From Yinghuangia aomiensis (GTDB lineage Bacteria; Actinomycetota; Actinomycetes; Streptomycetales; Streptomycetaceae): a stretch of 64,000 nt of DNA. Below, piece after piece: positions 33,224 to 45,661 of the stretch. The translations under genes and the position numbers were made by a program. Below the pieces are notes generated by a model, which was given only the letters and a program-made list of their open reading frames with translations, was not told the DNA's origin and made no database searches. Every line of letters starts with the position of its first letter. Position 1 is the stretch's first letter. The stretch covers positions 62,001-126,000 of the forward strand of contig NZ_BAABHS010000001.1 of the NCBI RefSeq assembly GCF_039542225.1, written 5' to 3'.

Positions 33224-34207
33224 ATGCAGCCACGAAACATGTCGATGCGCGGGGTCGTCGACCTCGGCGCGGTCAAGGCGGCGTCCGACGCCGCCGCGCA
33301 GCGAGCCGCACGGGCGGCCAGCGCCCCGCAGGGTGGCGCTGACCAGGGCGCGGGCTCCGGAGGGTTCGTCTTCGACCTCACCGAGGAGAACTTCGACTCG
33401 GTCCTCGCGTTGTCCCAGCAGGCTCCGGTGGTGCTGGAGTTCTCCTCGCAGCGCTCGCCGCACAGCATCGAGCTGGGCGCGGTGTTCGACCTCCTCGCCG
33501 CGGAGTACGCGGGCCGCTTCGTGCTCGCCCGCCTGGACATCGACGCCACGCCGCAGCTCGCCCAGGAACTCGTCATGCAGGCCGGCGTGCAGGGCCTGCC
33601 CGCCGCGGTCGCGGTGGTCGGCGGTCAGTTGGCCCCGATGTTCGACCGCGCCGCCCCCACCGAAGAGCAGCTCCGCGGCATCCTCGACCAGCTCATCGCG
33701 GTGGGCGAGCAGCGGTTCGGGCTGACCGGCCTGGCCGGCGCCCCGGGCGGCGCTCCCGCCGGCGAGGAGCAGGACGAGGACGCCGAGCCGCCGGGCGACC
33801 CGCTGCTGGCCCCGGCGGAAGAGGCGCTGGACGCGGGCGACTTCGCGGGTGCCGCGCAGGCGTACCGGAATGTGCTGGCGGAGTACCCCGCGCACACCGA
33901 GGCGAAGCTGGCGCTCGGGCAGGTCGAGCTGCTCCTGCGCACGCAGGACGTCGACGCCGCCGCGGCACGGCGGAAGGCCGCCGACGCCCCGACGGACGTG
34001 GACGCGCAGGCGGTCGTCGCGGACCTCGACATCGCCGGCGGGCACGTCGAGGACGCCTTCGGCCGGATGGTCGAGACCGTGCGCCGCACGGCGGGCGACG
34101 ACCGCAACAAGGCACGTGTCCACCTGCTCGGGCTCTTCGACCTGGTCGGTTCGGACGACCCGCGCGTGATCAAGGCGCGGGCGGCGCTGACCAGCGTGCT
34201 GTTCTGA
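33224..34207 (+). CDS. YbbN-like thioredoxin-fold/TPR protein
   Basis: This 327-residue protein has a thioredoxin fold (about residues 45-165). The CxxC site is replaced by SSQRSPHS, so redox activity is not expected. The cis-proline region is VQGLPAAVAVVGG. The C-terminal half is a YbbN-type TPR region (AEEALDAGDFAGAAQAYRNVLAEYP, then LALGQVELLLRTQDV). YbbN/CnoX proteins act as holdase cochaperones that hand clients to DnaK and GroEL. The ATG follows GGGGGAAG. It is a stand-alone gene with its own terminator and occupies the same position as in Streptomyces. Confidence 0.9.
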   Translation: MQPRNMSMRGVVDLGAVKAASDAAAQRAARAASAPQGGADQGAGSGGFVFDLTEENFDSVLALSQQAPVVLEFSSQRSPHSIELGAVFDLLAAEYAGRFVLARLDIDATPQLAQELVMQAGVQGLPAAVAVVGGQLAPMFDRAAPTEEQLRGILDQLIAVGEQRFGLTGLAGAPGGAPAGEEQDEDAEPPGDPLLAPAEEALDAGDFAGAAQAYRNVLAEYPAHTEAKLALGQVELLLRTQDVDAAAARRKAADAPTDVDAQAVVADLDIAGGHVEDAFGRMVETVRRTAGDDRNKARVHLLGLFDLVGSDDPRVIKARAALTSVLF

Positions 34208-34236
34208 CCGGCGATTTATCGCCATTGGCGTTCGCG

Positions 34237-34278
34237 GATCCCCGCGGCCTTCCGGATCTCCGGAAAGCCGCGGGGATC
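34237..34278 (+). terminator. terminator of the YbbN-like gene
   Basis: Nineteen-base arms (34237-34255 and 34260-34278) pair with a single C-A mismatch and a four-base loop, followed by TTGTGTTTG. Confidence 0.8.
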
Positions 34279-34768
34279 TTGTGTTTGCCGCCCGGCTCCG
34301 GCGGCCCACCTGGAGTCTTTGCAAATCTTTGACCGTGTGTGCTTTCGGTGGCTGTGGGTGCGCTGCGGGTTGTCGTAATTTCCGACAAGAAGGTCAAAAT
34401 ACCCCAGCCGAATCCGGCCGCTATTACTCCGGGTAACACGAAGCTGCGCACCCGGTAGCAGGAACGTGTTCTCGTCCATTACTTGCCGGTAACAAGACTC
34501 TTGTGCCGCGGCCCACAGTGGGCAACGATCGGCCCGCTCGGTCCATCCGTTCCCGCCCCGGCAGCCGGCCGGGTCCGGCCGGACGGACCTCATCCCCATC
34601 CAGGCCCGTGCCGGTCCTCCGCTCAGACGACCACGGACAGGTACGGCCCCCGGCCCCCTTGCTCGACGCGCACGCGCGACAACGGGGCTTGCTTTGTCGT
34701 CCTTTGCGTCCCCGTGCGCAGCGCCGCCCCGGCCGCGTACGGACGGAACCTGTCCCCTAAGGAGGACC
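34279..34768 (+). promoter_or_regulatory. promoter region of DUF6230 with two TTAC..GTAA palindromes
   Basis: This region of nearly 500 bases is relatively AT-rich in its first half and has no gene. ATTAC-TCCGG-GTAAC (34424-34436 core) and ATTAC-TTGCCG-GTAAC (34479-34492 core) lie 55 bases apart. They resemble the tetR operator at 32880 and probably bind a dimeric repressor. Confidence 0.45.
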
Positions 34769-35398
34769 ATGGCCAAGTCCAAGGCCGCGGCCGGCCGCAC
34801 GCGCTGGAAGCGGTTCGGTCTGGCGCTCATCCCGACGACCGCGGTGATCTCGGGCCTCATGGTCGCGGCGGCGAACGGCGCGATCCCGGTGTCGTTCGCG
34901 ATCTCCGGCACCGCGTTCAAGGTGTCCGGCGACAAGATGGTCGCCACCGACGTCACCCAGTACGGCGGCATCGCCAAGACCGGGAGCGGCAAGAACGACG
35001 ACGCGAAGCCGAACATCTACTCGGGCTTCGCGCACGCCGAGTTCGACAACCTGTGCCAGTCGGTGAAGATCCCGCTGCCGTTCTCGATCCTGGGCCACGA
35101 CTCGGTGGTCATGGTCATCAAGTCGGGCGGCACCGCGAAGGCCGACAACATGGTCGCCAACCTGGCGCAGCTCCAGGGCGAGGCCACGTTCAAGGGCGTC
35201 GACATCGGCATCGACGGACAGGCGACGACCAAGGGCCCGATCGGCGGCAAGGCTCCGGCGCCCGGCATGTTCGCCCAGCAGGTCGACACCGTCATCGTGA
35301 ACAACCCGCGCCAGACCGTCTACGGCGTCAGCGCGGAGACGTTCTACCTGCCGAGCCTTGATCTGTCGGTCAATTTCGACAACAAGGAATGTTTCTGA
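34769..35398 (+). CDS. DUF6230 exported protein
   Basis: This 209-residue protein starts at an ATG with a consensus AAGGAGG. Residues 15-40 (RFGLALIPTTAVISGLMVAAANGAIP) form a Sec-type signal or anchor. The mature part is beta-rich (FAISGTAFKVSGDKM) and ends with YGVSAETFYLPSLDLSV. This family, often mislabelled as cholesterol esterase, is common in Streptomyces next to DUF6114 genes. It shows no catalytic motif. With the next gene it probably forms a cell-surface pair; its function is unknown. Confidence 0.88.
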   Translation: MAKSKAAAGRTRWKRFGLALIPTTAVISGLMVAAANGAIPVSFAISGTAFKVSGDKMVATDVTQYGGIAKTGSGKNDDAKPNIYSGFAHAEFDNLCQSVKIPLPFSILGHDSVVMVIKSGGTAKADNMVANLAQLQGEATFKGVDIGIDGQATTKGPIGGKAPAPGMFAQQVDTVIVNNPRQTVYGVSAETFYLPSLDLSVNFDNKECF

Positions 35399-35509
35399 TC
35401 GGACGCACGCGGGGGCGGCGCCACGGCACTCCGTGCGCCCGGCCCGCCCCCGCACCCGCCCGCACTCGGGGTGACATGTCGATCCAGGCGCCTCCCACTG
35501 GAGCTTTTC

Positions 35510-37447
35510 GTGAGTAGCACCCAGCCGCAGGCCTCTCCTCCGCCGGAGGGGATGCCGCAGACCTCGCACGCCAAGGCCGACCGGGCCGACGACGGGCCGA
35601 AGTTCCGCGGCCCGTTCAAGCGGGAGCGCCGCCGGGTCCACGAGTGGCGGCACGCTCGGCCGTTCTGGGCGGGGTTCTTCATCCTGCTCGGGTCCGTGCC
35701 GATCCTGTACTTCCCGTACGCCACGCTGCGGCTGGGCGACGTCAGCGTCACGATGACCACGATGGCGGGCGCGGCCTCGGCGATCATCGGCACGATGCTG
35801 ATCCTGCTGGCCGTGATGATCTGGTTCCAGCCGCAATTCCGGATGTACGCCGGCGTCGTGGCGCTGGTCTGCGGGTTCATCTCGTTCATCACGTCGAACC
35901 TCGGCGGCTTCTTCATGGGGCTGCTCTCCGTATCGATCGGCGGCACCCTGGCCCTGGCCTGGGCGCCGGACGAGGACGCGGAGGAGGACGCGGACCCGGC
36001 CGACCCGGCGTCCGGCGACGGCGGCGGGGAATCCGACCTGCTGGACGGGCCGCACGACGGGCTCGACATCTTCGTGCCGCCGCCCGCACCGCCCGTCCCT
36101 CCGTCGACCGGCGAGACCACCGCGGTCCAACCCGCGGTATCGCCACCGCCGATTCCGCCGCAGCCCGCGCCGGAACCCGCTCCCCAGCCGGCCCCGCGGG
36201 CCGGCGGGAACGGCGGCGGCCTGGGGGAACCCTGGGCCGGGTCGGCGCCTAGCCGCCCCGGCAGCACCCCCGACCCGCTGAACGGCTCGTCCCGACCGCT
36301 GCACGGCGCGGCCAAGTTCACCGCGATCGCCGGCTTCCCGGCGGTGGCCCTGGTGGCCGCACTGCTGCCGATGGCCGGGCCGAGCGACCCGCTCCCGCCC
36401 AACCCGTTCGCGGACGGGCCGTGCGCGAGCGCGTCGCCTTCGGCGTCCGCTTCGGCTTCGGCCTCCGCGTCGCCCTCGGCAGCGGAATCGGCATCGGCAT
36501 CTCCTTCGGCGTCGGCCTCGGCGAGCAAGGCGACGGCCGGGGCGGCGAGTTCCGCACCGGCCAAGGCGAGCACCGGAACGTCGGCCGCGGCACGGCAAGG
36601 CGTCGCGCCGCAGGCACCCGCACCCGGCGCCACCCCGCAGCCATCGGGCACGCCGACCACGGCCAAGCCCGGTCTGCTCGACCCGCTCAAGGACTTGCTG
36701 TCGCCGATTCTGTCGCCGCTGCTGCCGAAGGCGCCCACCACAGCGCCGCCCGCGGTGGCTCCGGCGGCCCCGGTGGCGACGTCCGCGCCGAGCACACCCG
36801 CCCCGGGCCCGACCACACCGTCGGCGGCACCGACCGGGGCGGCGCCGTCGACCACCAAGGCGACCACCAAGGCGACGGCCAAGCCGACCGCCACGCCGAC
36901 GGCCGAGCCGTCCGGTTCCGCCTCGCCGTCGGCGTCCGCGTCGGCGACGGGGGACAAGCCCGCGTACCCGTGTCCGACCGAGGTTCCGCTGAACGCCAAG
37001 GCGGCCGCCCCCGGGGAGCCCGTCCTGCCGGACCAGCCGTGGATCCTCAAGACCAGCCTGCTCGCGATGGCCGGCATGGACTACAAGGGCGTCGTCAACG
37101 TCACCACCGGCAGCGGCAAGACCAAGCCGGTGCTGAAGTTCGAGGTCAGTGCCGGCGTGGACATCTGGAACCTGGACATGACGTCGCCGGAGGAGAACGG
37201 GCGGCACCTCCACGTGTTCTCCACGAACAACGTCAAGTCCTACATGAAGGACGGCACGGTCACGTTCTACACCGAGAGCCTGAAGGGCAACCTCTTCGGC
37301 CTCATCCCGGTCGAGTTCACCCCGACCACCCCGCCGCCGCTGAACGTCCCGGTGGCGTTCTTCACCGACGTCACCGTCACCCAGGCCGGCCAGACCGGCG
37401 CCACGCTGGTGATCCCGGACATGACGATGCGGATCGAGAAACCCTGA
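35510..37447 (+). CDS. DUF6114 membrane protein with long surface domain
   Basis: This 645-residue protein starts at GTG 35510 with GGAG ten bases upstream. Residues 45-150 carry four membrane helices (FWAGFFILLGSVPILYF, MAGAASAIIGTMLILLAVMI, MYAGVVALVCGFISFI, FFMGLLSVSIGGTLALAW), the DUF6114 core. A ~300-residue Ala/Ser/Pro/Thr/Lys linker with SAS and TKA runs follows; another hydrophobic stretch is at about 265-290. The last 160 residues form a beta-rich extracytoplasmic domain with one Cys (AYPCPTEVPLNAKA). Most DUF6114 proteins I know are short, so the long extension is notable. It lies 111 bases after DUF6230 and ends at a bidirectional terminator. Confidence 0.85.
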   Translation: MSSTQPQASPPPEGMPQTSHAKADRADDGPKFRGPFKRERRRVHEWRHARPFWAGFFILLGSVPILYFPYATLRLGDVSVTMTTMAGAASAIIGTMLILLAVMIWFQPQFRMYAGVVALVCGFISFITSNLGGFFMGLLSVSIGGTLALAWAPDEDAEEDADPADPASGDGGGESDLLDGPHDGLDIFVPPPAPPVPPSTGETTAVQPAVSPPPIPPQPAPEPAPQPAPRAGGNGGGLGEPWAGSAPSRPGSTPDPLNGSSRPLHGAAKFTAIAGFPAVALVAALLPMAGPSDPLPPNPFADGPCASASPSASASASASASPSAAESASASPSASASASKATAGAASSAPAKASTGTSAAARQGVAPQAPAPGATPQPSGTPTTAKPGLLDPLKDLLSPILSPLLPKAPTTAPPAVAPAAPVATSAPSTPAPGPTTPSAAPTGAAPSTTKATTKATAKPTATPTAEPSGSASPSASASATGDKPAYPCPTEVPLNAKAAAPGEPVLPDQPWILKTSLLAMAGMDYKGVVNVTTGSGKTKPVLKFEVSAGVDIWNLDMTSPEENGRHLHVFSTNNVKSYMKDGTVTFYTESLKGNLFGLIPVEFTPTTPPPLNVPVAFFTDVTVTQAGQTGATLVIPDMTMRIEKP

Positions 37448-37475
37448 ACCACCCCTGAACCACCCCCCGCAAAAC

Positions 37476-37517
37476 GGACCGGCCGGCGTCTCTGGTGGAT
37501 GAGACGCCGGCCGGTCC
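37476..37517. terminator. bidirectional terminator between DUF6114 and glgB
   Basis: A perfect 17-base stem (37476-37492 with 37501-37517) has an eight-base loop. TCTTTGTG follows on the plus strand and CGTTTTGCG on the minus strand, so it suits both convergent genes. Confidence 0.85.
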
Positions 37518-37596
37518 TCTTTGTGCTGTCTGTGCCGTCTGTGCCGGTGGATGCCGGTGCGGGCCGGGGGAGCACCGGCGCGGAGCCGGCGCCCGG

Positions 37597-39924
<2,328 letters not shown>

Positions 39925-39988
39925 GGTGTTGACCTCCAAAGTGCGGCGGGACAGGGACGAAGCCGGGGGAACACGGGGCACCACCGCG

Positions 39989-41502
39989 TCAGCCGGCGGG
40001 TGAGCTTTGCGGCGACCGCTCGGCGAGGCGGCGAATCGCGGACATCGGGACGGGCAGCCACGTGGGGCGGTTGCCGGACTCGTAGACGACCTCGTAGACC
40101 GCCTTGTCGGTCTCGAACGCGCGCAGCAGCACCGGTTCGGCGCGCGGGTCGACGGCACCGGCCTTCGCGTACCCGGCGCAGAACGCGTCGCGGTTGCGCA
40201 GCGCCCACTCCTCCGCGCGGCGCACCAGATGCGGTGCCGGGGCGCCGGATTGGCCGGTGCGGCGCTCCGCGAGGAGGTGCCGGGCGGCGTAGTCGAACGA
40301 CCGCAGCATCGCCGCCACGTCGCGCAGCGGCGAGTGCAGCGCGCGCCGCTCGACCAGCGGCTGCGCGGGTTCGCCTTCGAAGTCGATGAGCACCCAGCGG
40401 GTCGACGTGCGCATGACCTGGCCGAGATGGAAGTCACCGTGCACGCGCTGCAGCGGCACCGGATGGTCCTCGCGGCGCAACTGCGCCAGGTCGCGGTAGG
40501 CGTCGCGCAGCCGGTCGGTGTACGGCTCCAGCTCGGGGACGCGCCCGGCGGCCGCGTCCAAGCGCCGGCTCATCTGCTCGGCGAGGCTCTGCAGCTCGTC
40601 CTCGCCCGCGATCGCGGTGGGCAGCGTGCGGGCCAGATCGGCGTGCACCTCCGCGGTGGCCACGCCGAGGCGGAAGGACTCGCCCGCGAAGTCGCCGCCG
40701 ACCTCGTGGGCGTGCAGCGGCTCGGTGCCGCCGCCGATGCCGAGGAGGTCCTGGTCGGCGTAGAGGTCGCGCACCGAGGTCTTGGCCAGCTCCCAGCCGT
40801 CCGTGCCGGTGCGCAGGTACTCCTGGAGCAGCCCGAGCGTCGTGGCCTCGCCTTCGAAGTCGGCCTCGAACCAGGCGACCGGCTGCGGGATGCGCCGCGA
40901 GCCGGCGCCCGCGAGCGCCAGGCACAGTTCCAGGTCCGGGTTGACCCCGGGGGTGAGGCGGCGGAACAGCTTGAGGATCACGTCGTCGCCGAACACGATC
41001 GACGTGTTCGACTGCTCGGCGCCGACCACCAGGCCCGCGAGGCGGCCGCGCGGCGCGCGTTCCGCGCAGCGCTGGAACACCAGCGGGCCGACCTCGCACG
41101 GATCGCCGGCGTCCGCCGCGGCAAACCGTTCCAGCAGCCACGTGGTCAGCTCGCTGTCGTGCGCGGCGTCGTACAGCACGGCGCCGGCGGCCGGGTCGCC
41201 GCCGACCCGGCCGATCGTCGCGTGGTCGAGCCGGTCCACCCGCCACCGGCGCACGCCGAGTAGCAGCTGGTAGTGGTCCACCACGGCCGGCAAGCCGCGG
41301 CTGCCTTCCAGCGCGACGCCGAGGACGAGGTGGAACATCCCCGGATCGCCGCGCACCAGTTCGACCGCGGACACCACCTCGACCCCGCGGATCGTCCGGC
41401 CTTTGCCGGCGAACCATCTCTGCCGCGGCAGCCACGGCAGCAGCTGCGCGCACACCGCCTCGGCGGGAATGCCGCGCAGGTCCTGGGGTCGGGTGGAGTG
41501 AG

Positions 41503-41506
<4 letters not shown>
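39989..41506 (-). CDS. mak: maltokinase (Pep2/Mak)
   Basis: This 505-residue kinase makes maltose 1-phosphate from maltose and ATP, the donor for GlgE. The fold is aminoglycoside-phosphotransferase-like: phosphate loop EQSNTSIVFGDDVILKLFRR near residue 160, catalytic loop HGDFHLGQVM and metal site LIDFEGEPAQP in the last third. The N-terminal cap begins WLPRQRWFAGKGR, the usual maltokinase signature. The GTG overlaps the treS stop as GTGA. In many actinomycetes it is fused to TreS; here the two are separate but translationally coupled. Confidence 0.95.
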
Positions 41507-43193
<1,687 letters not shown>

Positions 43194-43197
<4 letters not shown>

Positions 43198-45395
43198 GGG
43201 TTGTTCCTCCGGACCGAGAAGAGATGCGCGGGTTCTTCGGCGGGGTCCAGACGGACGTAATTCCGCTGGCCCCAGCGGTAACTCGCCCCGGTGAACGCGT
43301 CGTGCACCGGGAACGTGTCCTGCCAGTCCATGCCGAGGGCGGGCATGTCCAAGGACACGGTGGCCTCGTGCGTGGCATGGGGGTCGAGGTTGACGACCAC
43401 CACCACGAGATCCTCTGCATCACCCGTGCGGGTGCGCTTGGAGAAGGCCATCACCGCATCGTTGTCGGTGTGGTGGAATTTCAGGTTTCGCAGGTGTTGC
43501 AGCGACGGATGGTGCCGGCGCACCCGGTTCAGGGTCGTGATGTAGGGCGCCAGTGAGCGGCCCTCACGCTCGGCGGCGGCCCAATCGCGAGGCCGGTACT
43601 GGTACTTCTCGGAGTCGAGGTACTCCTCGCTGCCCGGCGCGACCGCTCTGTGTTCGAACAGTTCGAAGCCGGAATAGACGCCCCAGGTCGGGGACAGGGT
43701 GGCGGCGAGCACCGCGCGGATCTTGAACGCGGAGGGGCCGCCGTACTGCAGGTACTCGTGAAGGATGTCGGGGGTGTTGACGAAGAAGTTGGGCCGCATG
43801 TACGCGGCGGCGGGGCCGGACAGCTCGGCGAGGTAGTCCTCCAGCTCGTGCTTGCCGGTACGCCAGGTGAAGTACGTGTAGGACTGCTGGAACCCGATCC
43901 GGCCGAGGGTGTGCATCATCGCCGGACGGGTGAACGCCTCCGCCAGGAACACCACGTCGGGGTCGCGGCCGTTGATCTCGGAGATGACCTTCTCCCAGAA
44001 CACCACCGGCTTGGTGTGCGGGTTGTCGACGCGGAACACGCGGACGCCGTGCGCCATCCAGAAGCGCAGGACCCGCAGCGTCTCGCGGACGATCCCGTTG
44101 AAGTCCTCGTCGAAGTTGACCGGGTAGATGTCCTGGTACTTCTTGGGCGGGTTCTCCGCGTAGGCGATCGAACCGTCCGCCCTTCGGGTGAACCAGTCGG
44201 GGTGCTTCTCGACCCACGGGTGGTCCGGGGACACCTGGAGGGCGAAGTCGAGGGCGACCTCCAGGCGCAGCTCGCGGGCACGCGCGACGAAGGCGTCGAA
44301 GTCCTCGATGGTGCCCAGGTCGGGGTGGATGCTGTCGTGGCCGCCTTCCGGCGAGCCGATCGCCCACGGCGACCCGGGGTCGTACGGGCCCGCTTCCAGG
44401 CCGTTGTTCGGCCCCTTGCGGTAGGCGCGGCCGATCGGGTGAATCGGCGGCAGGTAGAGCACGTCGAAGCCCATCGCGGCGATCGCGGGCAGCCGCTCCA
44501 TCGCCGTGCGGAAATTGCCGGACACCGGCGGCCGCAGGCCCTCGGGGTCGACCTGGGCACCCTCCGAACGGGGGAACATCTCGTACCAGGACCCGAACAG
44601 CGCACGCTGCCGCTCCACTTGCAGCGGGTACCGCGGGCTCGACGTGATCAGGTCGCGCAGCGGGGACGCGGCCAGGGCCAGGGTCACCGCGGGGGCGAGT
44701 GCCGCATCGAGCCGCTCCTGCGCCGGACGGGTGACGTCGCGCAGCACGTCGACGGCGTCCAGCACCGGCGCGCGGCCCGCCCGCTTCGACACGCCCGCGG
44801 CGGCGCGCTCCAGCAGGAGGGCGCCTTCTTCGAGCACGAGTTCGGTGTCGATCCCGGCCGGGACCTTGATCCGCGCGGCGTGTCGCCACGTGCCGACCGG
44901 GTCGCTCCACGCCTCGACGGCGTACGACCACATGCCTTCGGCGGGCGGGGTGATCTCCACGCGGTAGCGGTCGGTGCCCGGCGCGGCCTCGGTCATCGGC
45001 AGGAACTGCCCGGCGCGGCCGCGGGGGTCGCGCAGCACCAGGTTCACCCCGAGCGCGTCGTGGCCCTCGCGGAACACCGTCGCGGCGACCTCGAAGGTCT
45101 CACCCACGACACAGCGCGCGGGGCGCGTGCCGCAGTCGACGAGGGGCTGGACGTCGAGGATGGGAATGCGACCGATCATCGGCTCCGGTCCTGATCTCGC
45201 GCGGGCGGCTGGGGACTTCGCGGCCGGCGGCTTCGAGGCCGGGGACTTCGAAGCCGGAGCGGCCGCGGCGTGGGCGGCGGGCTTGGTTTCCGCGGCGCGG
45301 CCCGGTTCCTCCGCGGGCGCGACGGGCGCGGCGGGGGCCTTCCGCGAGGCCCCGGCCGGCACGCCGGCACGCTTCCTGGCCGCACTGCTGCCCAT
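43194..45395 (-). CDS. glgE: alpha-1,4-glucan:maltose-1-phosphate maltosyltransferase
   Basis: This GH13_3 enzyme extends alpha-glucan with maltosyl units from maltose 1-phosphate. ATG 45395 gives 733 residues and has AGGAG seven bases upstream. The nucleophile is Asp457 (FRVDNPHTKP) and the acid Glu486 (FLAEAFTRP); their 29-residue spacing equals that of the S. coelicolor pair Asp394/Glu423. Residues 1-72 are an Ala/Pro/Lys-rich extension (KSPASKPPAAKSPAARA) absent from the ~675-residue Streptomyces enzymes I recall; ATG 45179 (MIGRIPILDV) would remove it. It is the first gene of the operon. Confidence 0.95.
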
Positions 45396-45568
45396 GCCCA
45401 CGCTCCTGCTCGACTGCCCGATAACGGGGATTGCACACGTGTACTCACCCGCGCAGAGGAGGCGGGCGAGTCGGGGACACGCTCTTTCAACTCCAACGAT
45501 CACGAGCCTGTGCGGGTGACGGCTCAAATGGCGCAATTACCGCACCATGCACCATTGGTAGGGGTGGT

Positions 45569-45588
45569 CTGCAAGACTTCCTGCAAGA
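45569..45588. promoter_or_regulatory. MalR-type TCTTGCAG repeat
   Basis: CTGCAAGA occurs at 45569-45576 and again at 45581-45588, that is TCTTGCAG twice on the minus strand with 12-base spacing. Related TGCTGCAA and GTCGCAAGA words follow at about 45598 and 45622. TCTTGCAG repeats are, as I recall, the binding motif of the Streptomyces maltose repressor MalR. Confidence 0.5.
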
Positions 45589-45661
45589 TTTTTCTTTTGC
45601 TGCAACCACAACGCATCCACTGTCGCAAGACGTGCCCGGTTCCGGCTAGTGTCTGATGGTT

